A model generated the notes under the pieces. The model was not told the origin of the DNA, made no database searches, and saw only the letters and a program-made list of their open reading frames with translations. The position numbers were made by a program, and so were the translations under genes. Below, piece after piece: positions 9,299 to 19,245 of a stretch of 64,000 bases of DNA; within the stretch, counting starts at the first letter, position 1, and the number at the start of each line of letters is the position of its first letter. Location of the stretch: NCBI GenBank assembly GCA_020630915.1, contig JAHDIF010000002.1:1-64000 (forward strand). Reading direction: 5' to 3'. Source of the stretch: Dokdonia sp. (GTDB taxonomy: Bacteria; Bacteroidota; Bacteroidia; Flavobacteriales; Flavobacteriaceae).

Positions 9299-9327
9299 TA
9301 AAAAACCCCGCCATCTGGCGGGGTTTC
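9299..9327. terminator. bidirectional terminator between rny and lpd
   Basis: AAACCCCGCC and GGCGGGGTTT form a strong stem around ATCT, with A and T tracts on the two sides. It lies between convergent genes and can serve both. Confidence 0.9.
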
Positions 9328-9343
9328 TATTATTTTATAACGC

Positions 9344-9353
9344 TTTCGCGAAA
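9344..9353. repeat. TTTCGCGAAA palindrome, copy 3 (rny/lpd gap)
   Basis: Intergenic copy extended to GCTTTCGCGAAAGC, between the terminator and the lpd stop. Confidence 0.9.
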
Positions 9354-9365
9354 GCTAAAAAACAT

Positions 9366-10742
9366 TTATAAATGAATTACTTCATCATAAGCATCTGCAA
9401 CGGCCTCCATAACCGCCTCACTCATCGTAGGGTGAGGGTGAATCGTTTTGAGTACTTCGTGACCAGTAGTTTCTAACTTACGTCCTAAAACAGCTTCTGC
9501 AATCATATCGGTTACACCTGCTCCTATCATGTGACATCCTAACCACTCTCCGTACTTAGCATCAAAGATTACTTTTACAAAACCATCCTTAGTACCCGCA
9601 GCACTCGCTTTACCTGAAGCAGAGAATGGAAATTTACCTACTTTAAGTTCGTAACCAGCTTCTTTTGCTTGTTTTTCTGTCATACCTACGGAGGCAATTT
9701 CTGGAGTTGCATACGTACATCCAGGAATATTGCCGTAGTCTATAGCCTCAACGTGTTGTCCTGCTATTTTTTCTACACAAAGAATTCCTTCTGCACTCGC
9801 AACGTGGGCAAGGGCAGGACCTGGTGTGACATCACCTATAGCATAATACCCAGGAATGTTTGTTTGATACCAATCGTTTACGATAATCTTGTCTTTATCT
9901 ACTACGATCCCAACGTCTTCAAGACCAATATTTTCAATATTTGTTTTGATGCCTACAGCGCTCAGTACAAGATCTGCTTCCAGTGTCTCTTCTCCTTTCT
10001 TTGTTTTAACAGTAGCTTTCACACCTGTTTTTGTTTTTTCAACTTTTTCTACAGAGCTATTGGTCATCACCTTAATGCCTGCTTTTTTCATAGAACGTTC
10101 AAACTGCTTAGATATTTCCTCATCTTCTACAGGAACTACGGTAGGCATATACTCGACAATAGTTACTTCCGTACCCATCGCATTGTAAAAGCTCGCAAAT
10201 TCTACCCCTATAGCTCCAGATCCAACAACGATCATAGATTTAGGTTGCTCCTTTAAAGTCATTGCTTGACGGTATCCGATAACCGTTTCTCCATCTTGAG
10301 GTAAGCTAGGTAACTCCCGAGATCGCGCTCCAGTAGCAATAATAATGTGGTCTGCACTGTATTCTTTACCGTCTACATCTACTTTCTTACCTGGCTTTAT
10401 TTTACCATAGCCTTCTATAACATCTATCTTATTTTTTTTCATCAAGAACTGAACACCTTTGCTCATTCCATCTGCAACACCACGACTACGTTTTACAACG
10501 GCTGTAAAATCCTTGTCTGCACCTTCTACTTTAAGACCGTAATCTTCGGCGTGCTTGAGATATTCAAAAACTTGTGCACTTTTAAGAAGCGCTTTTGTAG
10601 GGATACAACCCCAGTTAAGGCATACACCTCCCAAGCTTTCTTTTTCTACAACGGCAGTTTTTAAACCTAGTTGCGAAGCTCTAATAGCAGTAACGTAACC
10701 TCCTGGGCCACTTCCTAAAACGATAACATCGTATTTGCTCAT
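9366..10742 (-). CDS. lpdA: dihydrolipoyl dehydrogenase
   Basis: This is the E3 flavoprotein of 2-oxoacid dehydrogenase complexes: it reoxidises dihydrolipoamide with NAD+. The 458-residue protein has the FAD-binding GSGPGGYV at the N-terminus, the redox disulfide in GGVCLNWGCIP, the NAD-binding GSGAIGVEF, and the C-terminal dimer domain with the active-site His-Glu pair (HPHPTMSE). No E1 or E2 genes are nearby. A -7 element TAATTTTG lies about 35 bases upstream. Confidence 0.95.
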   Translation of the reverse strand: MSKYDVIVLGSGPGGYVTAIRASQLGLKTAVVEKESLGGVCLNWGCIPTKALLKSAQVFEYLKHAEDYGLKVEGADKDFTAVVKRSRGVADGMSKGVQFLMKKNKIDVIEGYGKIKPGKKVDVDGKEYSADHIIIATGARSRELPSLPQDGETVIGYRQAMTLKEQPKSMIVVGSGAIGVEFASFYNAMGTEVTIVEYMPTVVPVEDEEISKQFERSMKKAGIKVMTNSSVEKVEKTKTGVKATVKTKKGEETLEADLVLSAVGIKTNIENIGLEDVGIVVDKDKIIVNDWYQTNIPGYYAIGDVTPGPALAHVASAEGILCVEKIAGQHVEAIDYGNIPGCTYATPEIASVGMTEKQAKEAGYELKVGKFPFSASGKASAAGTKDGFVKVIFDAKYGEWLGCHMIGAGVTDMIAEAVLGRKLETTGHEVLKTIHPHPTMSEAVMEAVADAYDEVIHL

Positions 10743-10776
10743 ATCTTGATTATTTTAAGTCTAGTTTTTGGAGTGG

Positions 10777-10784
10777 CAAAATTA
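10777..10784 (-). promoter_or_regulatory. lpd -7 promoter element
   Basis: TAATTTTG on the minus strand matches TAnnTTTG, 34 bases before the lpd ATG. No clear TTG was seen at -33. Confidence 0.45.
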
Positions 10785-10842
10785 CGCATAATCCGCTTAA
10801 TTTTGAAACTCCTTGTAATGAAGTATATGCTGGTTGTGAGTG

Positions 10843-10940
10843 TGCTTTAAAGCTGCGCCCTTTCGATGGTCTTGAACTAGCCTGCCAGCAGGCAGGTCTA
10901 GAGAGTTCGATTTCGCGAACCTGCCTGCGGCAGGCAGGAG
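10843..10940. repeat. compound palindromic repeat, copy A
   Basis: Two hairpins, CCTGCCAGCAGGCAGG (10881-10896) and CCTGCCTGC/GCAGGCAGG (10920-10938), flank GAGAGTTCGATTTCGCGAA. The order GCTTTA, then a CTTT-GTC-TGAA block, a CCTGCC hairpin, GAGTTCGATTT and GCGAA is shared with the repeat at 56533-56618, and in shorter form with 54981-55042. Confidence 0.75.
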
Positions 10941-10950
10941 CATATTTTAC

Positions 10951-11340
10951 TTAATTAAAATCTATACTAGCGCTATTTACACAATACCGTTGTCCTGTTT
11001 CTGTAGGTCCATCGTTAAAGACGTGCCCTAGGTGGGATCCACAATTGGCACATAGGATTTCTGTGCGTATCATTCCTAGGGTGGTATCTCTTATATATTC
11101 TACTTTTCCAGGGATAGACTCGTCAAAACTAGGCCAGCCACAACCACTATCAAATTTTGTATCGCTTTTAAAAAGGGATTCGTTACAAGCACCACAGCTG
11201 TAACTACCATCTTCTTTATGCATATTGTACTCACCTGTAAAAGGGCGTTCGGTTCCTTTTTCTCTTAGTATGCGATAGCGATCTGGGCCTAATAGCTCTA
11301 ACCACTCTGACTCAGTTTTATATACGGGATACTTTTTCAT
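10951..11340 (-). CDS. msrB: peptide-methionine (R)-S-oxide reductase, cytoplasmic
   Basis: MsrB reduces the R epimer of methionine sulfoxide in proteins. The 129-residue protein has two zinc-binding CxxC motifs (CGAC and CANC), the SGCGWPSF motif, and the catalytic Cys in RYCVNSAS near the C-terminus. No signal peptide is visible. Its ATG overlaps the stop of the upstream lipoprotein MsrB by one base (TAATG), so the two are coupled. Confidence 0.95.
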   Translation of the reverse strand: MKKYPVYKTESEWLELLGPDRYRILREKGTERPFTGEYNMHKEDGSYSCGACNESLFKSDTKFDSGCGWPSFDESIPGKVEYIRDTTLGMIRTEILCANCGSHLGHVFNDGPTETGQRYCVNSASIDFN

Positions 11341-11822
11341 TATTCTTCGTTTTTAGGCACAAAGACCAAGGCATCACCGTTTATGCAATGTCTTTTACCT
11401 GTTGTATTTCTTGGGCCATCATTAAAAACGTGTCCTAAGTGACCTCCACAGTTTGCACAATGTTCTTCGGTACGACCGTATCCTAGTTTGTAATCTGTAC
11501 TATAGGCCACATTACCTTCTACCTCACGATCAAAACTGGGCCATCCCGTCCCACTATCAAATTTGTGCTCACTTTTAAAAACTGGCGTATCGCAGGCAGC
11601 ACAATGGTATGTACCTTCTTTTTTGTTATTATTGAGAGGACTGCTAAAAGGTCTTTCTGTTCCTTCAAGTCGCAACACATAATATTGCTCCTCGGTAAGG
11701 ATTTGTTTCCACTCTTCGGCTGTTTTTTCTACTGGGAATTTTTCTGTTTCTTTTTTCTGAGCCTTGCTGCCGCAGCTTACTAATAGAAGCATTACAACGC
11801 TGCTCATTAGAGTCTTAATCAT
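11340..11822 (-). CDS. msrB: peptide-methionine (R)-S-oxide reductase, lipoprotein
   Basis: This second MsrB has 160 residues from the start MIKTLMSSVVMLLLVSCGSK, which is a lipoprotein signal with Cys in LLVSC. The open frame continues 41 codons further upstream, but those lack signal-peptide character, so the internal ATG is preferred. It keeps both CxxC zinc motifs (CAAC and CANC), SGTGWPSF and the catalytic Cys in RHCINGDAL. It probably repairs envelope proteins while its downstream partner works in the cytoplasm. Confidence 0.92.
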   Translation of the reverse strand: MIKTLMSSVVMLLLVSCGSKAQKKETEKFPVEKTAEEWKQILTEEQYYVLRLEGTERPFSSPLNNNKKEGTYHCAACDTPVFKSEHKFDSGTGWPSFDREVEGNVAYSTDYKLGYGRTEEHCANCGGHLGHVFNDGPRNTTGKRHCINGDALVFVPKNEE

Positions 11823-11986
11823 CTTACTGTCTTTTTTATTGTAAAAATACGATTTGTATATACCTTCTGTCGTTAAATAGGTCTTAAAATGACAGTGGTC
11901 ACTTTTAACTATTTCAATACGAAAACGATAGCGACAATTTAACACTAATTTAAATTTAGAGAATTTATAAGCGTATCTTTAGATAC

Positions 11987-11994
11987 TACCTTTG
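11987..11994 (+). promoter_or_regulatory. glgA operon -7 promoter element
   Basis: TACCTTTG matches TAnnTTTG, 23 bases before the glgA ATG. The -33 region (TTT near 11964) is weak. Confidence 0.5.
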
Positions 11995-12017
11995 ATCAAA
12001 CTTTAATTACTTTAAAA

Positions 12018-13427
12018 ATGCACATACTTCATATTAGTGCTGAGTGTTATCCCATCGCAAAAGTAGGCGGCCTTGCAGATGTTGTAGGCGCTTTGCCTAA
12101 ATATCAGAACCGTATAGGCAATGCTGCTGCGGTTATGATGCCATATTATAAAACGGCCTACGTACAAAAAGCAACCACTACGGTAGATTTTTGTCATACG
12201 TTAGTGATGCATAAAAAGACCTATCTATCCGAAGTATTAAAAGTGCAGGATACTTCTCTTGGGTATTCTTTATACCTTGTCAGGATACAAGGTCTTACAG
12301 ATAGAAAAGAGGTGTATGGCTATGAGGATGATGCGATGAGATTTATGGCTTTTCAGAGAGTTGCGTTACAATGGGTGCTCCAGCAAAAAGAGTTTCCTGA
12401 TGTGGTGCATTGCCACGACCATCATACAGGATTAGTACCTTTTATGATGAGCCGTTGCGAAGATTTTGACCTATTAAAAATGATTCCTACGGTACTATCT
12501 ATTCACAATGCTCAGTACCAAGGACAATTTTCTCACGAGCTAGGATGGATGTTGCCACGCTTTCGCGAAAGCGATCTAGGCCTACTCGATTGGAGTGGTA
12601 TGATAAATCCACTAGCCGCAGCGATAAAATGTGCCTGGCGTGTGAATACGGTTTCTCCATCGTATATGGAAGAGTTGAAACAAAAGGCTAATGGTCTTGA
12701 GTGGTTATTAAATCACGAAAAAAATAAGTGTGTAGGGATCCTTAACGGTATAGATGCTGAAACGTGGGACCCTAACTCTGATTCTTATTTAATAAAGAAG
12801 TATTCGATACGGAATCGAGTCTCTGGAAGAAAGGCAAATAAAGAAGCGCTTTGCAAAGAGTTTGAGCTGGATGCTTCAAAACCGTTATTTGGTTTTATAG
12901 GAAGACTCGTATGGGAAAAAGGAGCAGATATACTTCCGGAAATTATTGACAATGCTTTGCAACAATATGATATAAATATTATCTTACTAGGGTCAGGATC
13001 TAAAGAAGTAGAAGGACAGCTTGAAGCTCTTAAATCAAAATATAAAGGGTCGTACAATGCCTATATAGGTTATGAAGAACGTATGTCTCATCAAGTATAT
13101 GCAGGGGCAGATTTTCTTTTAATGCCTAGTCGTGTAGAACCGTGTGGGTTAAACCAGATGTACTCTTTACGTTATGGATGTATGCCCATTGTGCGCAGTA
13201 CTGGAGGCCTTAAAGATACGGTGATAGATTTAGGAGAAGATGGATTTGGTATTTGTCATAATGAGACCACAGTAGAAGATGTGGTGTATAGCATAGGAAG
13301 AGCCGTGACACATTTTAAGGACCAAAAAGGGTTTAAAGAAATTCAAAAAACAATGATGCAGCTTGATCATAGCTGGGAGAACTCGGCAAAAATGTATGTA
13401 TCTTTATATAAACAGTTAAAATCTTAA
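12018..13427 (+). CDS. glgA: glycogen synthase (ADP-glucose)
   Basis: GlgA extends alpha-1,4-glucan from ADP-glucose. The 469-residue GT5 enzyme has KVGGLADVVGALP at residues 16-28 for ADP-glucose binding and the C-terminal GT-B half with the EPCGLNQMYSLRYG loop. It opens the operon glgA-glgC-glgB (gaps of 4 and 1 bases). A palindrome copy (12561-12570) is read in a different frame from the others, giving RFRES near residue 184. Confidence 0.95.
   Translation: MHILHISAECYPIAKVGGLADVVGALPKYQNRIGNAAAVMMPYYKTAYVQKATTTVDFCHTLVMHKKTYLSEVLKVQDTSLGYSLYLVRIQGLTDRKEVYGYEDDAMRFMAFQRVALQWVLQQKEFPDVVHCHDHHTGLVPFMMSRCEDFDLLKMIPTVLSIHNAQYQGQFSHELGWMLPRFRESDLGLLDWSGMINPLAAAIKCAWRVNTVSPSYMEELKQKANGLEWLLNHEKNKCVGILNGIDAETWDPNSDSYLIKKYSIRNRVSGRKANKEALCKEFELDASKPLFGFIGRLVWEKGADILPEIIDNALQQYDINIILLGSGSKEVEGQLEALKSKYKGSYNAYIGYEERMSHQVYAGADFLLMPSRVEPCGLNQMYSLRYGCMPIVRSTGGLKDTVIDLGEDGFGICHNETTVEDVVYSIGRAVTHFKDQKGFKEIQKTMMQLDHSWENSAKMYVSLYKQLKS
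12561..12570. repeat. TTTCGCGAAA palindrome, copy 4 (in glgA)
   Basis: Full CGCTTTCGCGAAAGCG copy within glgA, read as RFRES. It is the only genic copy not read as AFAK. Confidence 0.9.
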
Positions 13428-13431
13428 ATAT

Positions 13432-14700
13432 ATGAATAAGAAAGTATTAGCAATTATTTTAGGAGGAGGTCAAGGTTCAAGGTTGTATCCGTTAACGAAG
13501 ATGAGGTCCAAGCCTGCCGTTCCAATTGCTGGAAAATACCGCCTTGTAGATATCCCTATTTCTAACTGTATTAATTCTAATATTAAGAGAATGTTTGTGC
13601 TCACGCAGTTTAACTCTGCTTCCTTAAATAAGCACATTAAGCACACTTATCAATTTAGTTATTTTTCTGATGCATTTGTAGATATTCTTGCTGCAGAGCA
13701 AACCCCAGAAAATAAAGGTTGGTTTCAAGGAACAGCAGATGCTGTAAGACAGAGTATGCACCATTTTAAGGGGTACGAATCAGACTATATTTTAATTCTA
13801 TCTGGAGACCAACTCTACCAGATGGACTTTAATAAAATGCTCGATGCACATATCGCAGCAGACGCAAAGATTAGTATCGCCTCATTACCTGTAAACGCAA
13901 AGGATGCCACTTCCTTCGGGATCCTAAAAACAGCCGAAGATCAAACCATAAGTTCTTTTATAGAAAAACCGGCTAAAGAGTTATTGCCAGATTGGAAATC
14001 GCCAGTCTCACCTGCAATGAAAAAGGAAGGCAAGCATTACCTAGCTTCTATGGGGATATACATATTTAATAAGGATTTACTTATAGATCTTTTAGAAGGT
14101 ACAGAGACAATGGATTTTGGTAAAGAGATCATTCCTCAATCCATAGCAGATCATAAAGTGCTCAGTTATGCTTATGAAGGTTACTGGACGGATATAGGGA
14201 ACATAGATTCGTTTTTTGAAGCAAATATTGATCTCACCGCAGATATCCCAAAGTTTAATCTTTTTAACAGAGAGCAAAGTATTCTTACTAGACCTCGTGT
14301 ACTGCCTCCCACAAAGATGTCTGGCACCACATTAGAAAAATCTATTGTGGCAGAAGGCAGTATTGTACACGCCAGTCGCGTTGCAAACTCTGTTATAGGA
14401 ATTAGAAGTAGGATAGGTAGAGGTACAGTGATAGAGAACTCCTACATTATGGGTAGTAATCGATTCTTGGACTTGGCAGAAATAGATAATGCACGAGCCA
14501 AAGGTGTTCCGCATATAGGCATAGGGGATCGTTGTTTTATTACCAATTGTATTATAGACAAGAACGCAAAAATAGGTGACGATGTTCGTATTACAGGAGG
14601 TAAACATCTGGAGGATACAGAGACGGAGACGTACTGTGTAAGAGATGGTATTGTAGTGGTTAAAAATGGTGCTTTAATTCCTTCTGGAACGACCATATAA
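13432..14700 (+). CDS. glgC: glucose-1-phosphate adenylyltransferase
   Basis: GlgC makes ADP-glucose from glucose-1-phosphate and ATP and is the committed step of glycogen synthesis. The 422-residue enzyme has the nucleotide-binding GGGQGSRLYPLTKMRSKPAVP near the start, the catalytic region with SGDQLYQMD, and a C-terminal left-handed beta-helix with hexapeptide-like repeats (about 300-420). It lies four bases after glgA and ends one base before glgB. Confidence 0.95.
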   Translation: MNKKVLAIILGGGQGSRLYPLTKMRSKPAVPIAGKYRLVDIPISNCINSNIKRMFVLTQFNSASLNKHIKHTYQFSYFSDAFVDILAAEQTPENKGWFQGTADAVRQSMHHFKGYESDYILILSGDQLYQMDFNKMLDAHIAADAKISIASLPVNAKDATSFGILKTAEDQTISSFIEKPAKELLPDWKSPVSPAMKKEGKHYLASMGIYIFNKDLLIDLLEGTETMDFGKEIIPQSIADHKVLSYAYEGYWTDIGNIDSFFEANIDLTADIPKFNLFNREQSILTRPRVLPPTKMSGTTLEKSIVAEGSIVHASRVANSVIGIRSRIGRGTVIENSYIMGSNRFLDLAEIDNARAKGVPHIGIGDRCFITNCIIDKNAKIGDDVRITGGKHLEDTETETYCVRDGIVVVKNGALIPSGTTI

Positions 14701-14701
14701 T

Positions 14702-16615
14702 ATGTCCAAAGTTATAACGCACAGTCTTTTTACGGACTTCGATATCAACCTTTTTAAAGGAGGGAAACACTTCCGGTTACACGAAAAAATGGGATCTCAC
14801 ATCTGTTCTGTAAATGGGATAGAGGGAACCTATTTTGCCGTTTGGGCTCCCAGCGCAAATCAAGTGTCAGTTATAGGTGACTTTAACCATTGGAATGATG
14901 GTGAGCATACACTTAATGTACGATGGGATTCCAGTGGCATTTGGGAAGGATTTATTCCAGGTGTGGGACATAGCGATACATACAAGTATAAAATACATTC
15001 CAATCACAATGGTATTATAACAGAAAAAGCCGATCCGTTTGCGAGAAGAGCAGAACACCCACCTAAAACTGCTTCAATCGTTTACGAGACAAATCACGAG
15101 TGGAAAGATAAAGAGTGGATGGCTAAACGGTACAAGCATAACAGTTTAGATGCCCCGTATTCTGTTTATGAGTTACATCTAGGCTCCTGGCGTCGTAAAG
15201 CAGCCGAGAATAACAGAAGCCTAAGCTATTCTGAACTTGCTGTAGAACTTGTAGCTTACATAAAAGAAATGAACTTTACGCACGTGGAGTTTATGCCCAT
15301 TATGGAGTATCCTTATGATCCGAGTTGGGGATACCAGCTTACGGGATATTTTGCACCTACATCACGTTTTGGATATCCAGAAGAGCTTATGACTTTGGTA
15401 GATGCGTTGCATCAAAATGATATAGGTGTTATTTTGGATTGGGTACCGTCTCACTTTCCAGAAGATGCGCACGGTTTAGGTAACTTTGACGGAACCGCTT
15501 GCTATGAACATCCGGATAAGCGCAAAGGGTATCACCCAGATTGGAAATCACTTATTTTTAATTATGAACGCAATGAGGTTAGATCCTTTTTGATAAGTAA
15601 TGCGCTCTTTTGGTTAGATCAATACCATATAGATGGACTCAGGGTAGATGCTGTGGCTTCTATGCTATATTTAGATTACAGCAGAGAAGAAGGAGAATGG
15701 GAACCAAATGATCAAGGTGGGCGAGAAAACTTGGCCGTCATCAGTTTTCTAAAAGAACTCAATCAAGAAGTGTATGCGAGTTTTCCAGATGTACAGACTA
15801 TTGCAGAAGAGTCTACGAGTTTTCCTATGGTAAGTAGACCTGTATTCTTAGGAGGTTTAGGCTTTGGAATGAAATGGATGATGGGCTGGATGCACGATAC
15901 GCTCGAATATTTTAAAAGAGATACCCTCTACCGTAACCACCACCATAATGAGATAAGCTTTAGTATGACCTATGGGTTTACAGAAAATTTTATGCTACCC
16001 TTATCGCACGATGAGGTAGTGTATGGAAAGCAGTCTATTTTAGGGCGTATGCCTGGTGATGAGTGGCAAAAATTTGCAAATTTACGATTACTATACACCT
16101 ATATGTATACCCATCCTGGTGGGAAGTTATTGTTTATGGGGAGCGAGTTTGGTCAAGGTGCCGAATGGGATTTTGAGAATCAGCTGGACTGGTACGTGTT
16201 GCAATACGATATTCATAAAGGCGTTCAAAAAGCAGTAGCAGATATCAATAAAGTATACAGAGAGACCCCTTCTTTATACGAAAAGCAATTTGAGCCAGAA
16301 GGCTTCGAGTGGATAGCTCATGATGATAGTGAAAATGCAGTTTTAAGCTATATACGCTATGGTAAGAATACCGATACTGCGGTTATAGGTGTTTTTAATA
16401 TGACGCCTGTTCCTAAAGAAGCCTACCGAATAGGACTTCCCTTTAAAGGTAGCTTGCGCGAAATTTTTAACAGTGATGCCTCAAAGTATGCCGGTACTGG
16501 TGAATATCACAATACAAAACTTACAGTAGTCAAGACTTCTTGGAATGGAAAATCGCATTCTGCTGAAATAACTGTTCCTCCACTTGCAGGAGTTGTTTTT
16601 GAGCTAAAGAAGTAG
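14702..16615 (+). CDS. glgB: 1,4-alpha-glucan branching enzyme
   Basis: GlgB introduces alpha-1,6 branches. The 637-residue GH13 enzyme has an N-terminal CBM48 domain (about 20-120), the barrel with the nucleophile Asp in GLRVDAVASMLYLDY, the acid Glu in TIAEES and the third Asp in SHDEVVYGK, then a C-terminal beta domain. It is the last gene of the glg operon, one base after glgC. The length fits short GlgB forms without the extra N1 domain. Confidence 0.95.
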   Translation: MSKVITHSLFTDFDINLFKGGKHFRLHEKMGSHICSVNGIEGTYFAVWAPSANQVSVIGDFNHWNDGEHTLNVRWDSSGIWEGFIPGVGHSDTYKYKIHSNHNGIITEKADPFARRAEHPPKTASIVYETNHEWKDKEWMAKRYKHNSLDAPYSVYELHLGSWRRKAAENNRSLSYSELAVELVAYIKEMNFTHVEFMPIMEYPYDPSWGYQLTGYFAPTSRFGYPEELMTLVDALHQNDIGVILDWVPSHFPEDAHGLGNFDGTACYEHPDKRKGYHPDWKSLIFNYERNEVRSFLISNALFWLDQYHIDGLRVDAVASMLYLDYSREEGEWEPNDQGGRENLAVISFLKELNQEVYASFPDVQTIAEESTSFPMVSRPVFLGGLGFGMKWMMGWMHDTLEYFKRDTLYRNHHHNEISFSMTYGFTENFMLPLSHDEVVYGKQSILGRMPGDEWQKFANLRLLYTYMYTHPGGKLLFMGSEFGQGAEWDFENQLDWYVLQYDIHKGVQKAVADINKVYRETPSLYEKQFEPEGFEWIAHDDSENAVLSYIRYGKNTDTAVIGVFNMTPVPKEAYRIGLPFKGSLREIFNSDASKYAGTGEYHNTKLTVVKTSWNGKSHSAEITVPPLAGVVFELKK

Positions 16616-16695
16616 CGAGATAAGATCTTTTAACGTTTTGTAAGATTTTACACAAGATTTATCCTAAAAAAAGCTTTTAAAGAGAGGGAATACGC

Positions 16696-16705
16696 TTTCG
16701 CGAAA
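16696..16705. repeat. TTTCGCGAAA palindrome, copy 5 (after glgB)
   Basis: Intergenic copy TACGCTTTCGCGAAAGCATA between glgB and the GH31 gene. Confidence 0.9.
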
Positions 16706-16778
16706 GCATAACAAACCACTATATCGTTTGAGTTGATAAGTATTGAACTATTTACTATTATGCTTAAAAATAAGCTGT

Positions 16779-16786
16779 TATTTTTG
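16779..16786 (+). promoter_or_regulatory. GH31 gene -7 promoter element
   Basis: TATTTTTG matches TAnnTTTG, 19 bases before the ATG. No clear -33 TTG was found at 17-23 bases. Confidence 0.45.
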
Positions 16787-16805
16787 AATATATAAACCTA
16801 TTCTT

Positions 16806-19208
16806 ATGATTGTAAATACGGAGTTGCAGCAAAAAGGCAATCAGTTTCCTAACCATATAATTGACTACAAAAAAGAAGTAGACACCCTTTATTTTACAAC
16901 AGAAAATGAGGTGATCTTGCAGCTTACGGTAATGCGTGATAGTGTGTTGCGTTTTAGATATGCCACCGGAGGAGTTTTTGAAAATGACTTTTCGTATGCT
17001 ATAGATGAAGATGCAAATAGAGGATACAACCATCTTGAAATTTCTGAAGAAAAGAAGTATTATGTAGTCACTACAGCAAAGTTGGTTTGTAAAATTGAAA
17101 AATCAAGTTTACAAACGGCTATTTATGATATGGAAGGGAATCTCATTAATGAAGATGAGATAGGCTTTCACTACGAAGAGAGTTTTGAGTACGGAGGGAA
17201 TATCGTAAAAATGAGTAAGCGCGGTCAACATGCCGAAAGCTATTACGGATTGGGCGATAAACCGATGCACCTTAATTTAAGAGGGAAGCGCGTGCAGAAT
17301 TGGGCAACAGACCAGTATGCTTTTGGGAAAGATCAAGACCCTATTTATAAAAGTGTGCCTTTTTATATAGGGCTCCATAAGAAAAAGGCCTACGGAATCT
17401 TTTTTGATAATACATTTAGAACGTTTTTTGATTTTTGTCAAGAGCGCATGGATGTAACCAGTTTCTGGGCACAAGGAGGTGAGATGAATTATTATTTTAT
17501 TTATGGTCCTTCTATGCCAGAAGTAGTCTCCAGTTATACAAATCTAACAGGAGTTCCTGAGTTACCTCCATTATGGGCACTAGGATATCAACAATGTAAA
17601 TGGAGCTATTACCCAGAGAGCAATGTAAAGGAGATCGCCGCAAAGTTTAGAGAACTTAAAATCCCTTGTGATGGTATCTATCTGGATATTGATTACATGG
17701 ATGGTTTTAGATGTTTTACTTGGAATAAAGAATATTTTCCAGATCCTAAACGAATGGTAAAAGAACTCGCAGATGACGGGTTTAAAACAATCGTTATTAT
17801 AGATCCAGGAATCAAAATAGATAAAGATTACTCCGTATATCAAGAAGGAGTAGAGAATGATTATTTCTGTAAACGAGCAGATGGCCCTTATATGAAAGGA
17901 AAAGTATGGCCAGGAGAGTGCAACTTTCCAGATTATACAAATCCAGATGTACGAGAGTGGTGGGCTGGTTTATTTAAAGAACTTATAGAAGATATAGGTG
18001 TAAAAGGCGTTTGGAATGATATGAATGAGCCTGCAGTTATGGAGGTTCCAGAAAAAACATTCCCACCAGATGTGCGTCATAATTATGATGGCAACCCTTG
18101 TAGTCACCGCAAAGCACATAACATTTACGGTACTCAAATGGCACGAGCTACGTATGAAGGAGTCAAAAGATTTGCATATCCTAAAAGGCCTTTTGTGATA
18201 ACGAGATCTGCCTACAGTGGTGCACAGCGTTATACATCTTCTTGGACGGGAGATAATATTGCAAGCTGGGAACACCTATGGGTAGCAAATGTACAGGTAC
18301 AGCGTATGTGTATTTCAGGAATGTCTTTTACAGGTACAGATATTGGTGGTTTTGCAGAACAGCCTACAGGAGAATTATATGCGAGATGGATACAGTTAGG
18401 CGTTTTCCATCCTTTTTGTAGAACACACTCTTCTGGGCATCACGGAGATCAAGAACCTTGGACGTTTGATGAAGGTGTAACAGATATAGCGCGTAAATTC
18501 ATAAATCTACGTTATAGGCTATTACCTTATTTATATACGATGTTTTATGAGTATATAGAGAAAGGAACACCATTATTAAAACCTCTAGTGTATTTTGATC
18601 AAGATGATCCTCAAACACATTACCGTACAGATGAGTTTATTTTTGGCCATCATATACTTGTATGCCCTATACTTGAGCCAAATGCCAAAGGACGTAGAAT
18701 GTATATACCAAGAGGTAGATGGTATAACTACTGGGACAAATTACCTTTAGAAGGTGGTAAGGAGCAATGGGTAGATGCAGATGTAGACAGTATGCCACTA
18801 TTTGTAAAAGAAGGAACCATACTCCCTAAGTACCCCATACAACAATACGTGGGAGAAAAAGTTATTGAACAGGTAGAGCTTGAGGTGTACTATGCTCTCG
18901 GTAAAAATGCATCTAAATTATATGAAGATGCACAGGATGGGTATGATTATACAAAAGATCGTTATAGCTATCGGACCTTTAAAATGTCTGGAAGAAATAA
19001 AGACTGGATCATACAACAGCACAAGCGCGGGGATTTTATTACAACCTACGATACTTTTAGAATTCACTTAATTGGCCTGCCTTTTGATATTAAAGAAATA
19101 GAGCTAGACAATGTGATTGTTTCATTAGAAAGTGTACAATACGACGATAAAACATGTTCGTTAATCGTTCCTAAGGACTTCACAGAACTTCATATCTCTG
19201 GTAATTAA
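16806..19208 (+). CDS. alpha-glucosidase, GH31 family
   Basis: This 800-residue GH31 enzyme probably releases glucose from alpha-glucans or maltooligosaccharides. It has an N-terminal beta-sandwich, the barrel with the nucleophile Asp in WNDMNEPAV, the acid/base Asp in SSWTGDN, and C-terminal beta domains. No signal peptide is visible, so a cytoplasmic role is likely. It follows glgB by 190 bases with its own -7 element, which suggests a link to glycogen turnover under separate control. Confidence 0.92.
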   Translation: MIVNTELQQKGNQFPNHIIDYKKEVDTLYFTTENEVILQLTVMRDSVLRFRYATGGVFENDFSYAIDEDANRGYNHLEISEEKKYYVVTTAKLVCKIEKSSLQTAIYDMEGNLINEDEIGFHYEESFEYGGNIVKMSKRGQHAESYYGLGDKPMHLNLRGKRVQNWATDQYAFGKDQDPIYKSVPFYIGLHKKKAYGIFFDNTFRTFFDFCQERMDVTSFWAQGGEMNYYFIYGPSMPEVVSSYTNLTGVPELPPLWALGYQQCKWSYYPESNVKEIAAKFRELKIPCDGIYLDIDYMDGFRCFTWNKEYFPDPKRMVKELADDGFKTIVIIDPGIKIDKDYSVYQEGVENDYFCKRADGPYMKGKVWPGECNFPDYTNPDVREWWAGLFKELIEDIGVKGVWNDMNEPAVMEVPEKTFPPDVRHNYDGNPCSHRKAHNIYGTQMARATYEGVKRFAYPKRPFVITRSAYSGAQRYTSSWTGDNIASWEHLWVANVQVQRMCISGMSFTGTDIGGFAEQPTGELYARWIQLGVFHPFCRTHSSGHHGDQEPWTFDEGVTDIARKFINLRYRLLPYLYTMFYEYIEKGTPLLKPLVYFDQDDPQTHYRTDEFIFGHHILVCPILEPNAKGRRMYIPRGRWYNYWDKLPLEGGKEQWVDADVDSMPLFVKEGTILPKYPIQQYVGEKVIEQVELEVYYALGKNASKLYEDAQDGYDYTKDRYSYRTFKMSGRNKDWIIQQHKRGDFITTYDTFRIHLIGLPFDIKEIELDNVIVSLESVQYDDKTCSLIVPKDFTELHISGN

Positions 19209-19245
19209 GAATATTTGTAACTTTAAGAGAATTAAATCAATTATA

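Noticed and set aside
9669-10256. 195-codon plus-strand frame opposite lpd
   Set aside because: Antisense shadow of a clear lpd gene; rich in Phe/Tyr/Cys as expected of reverse reading.
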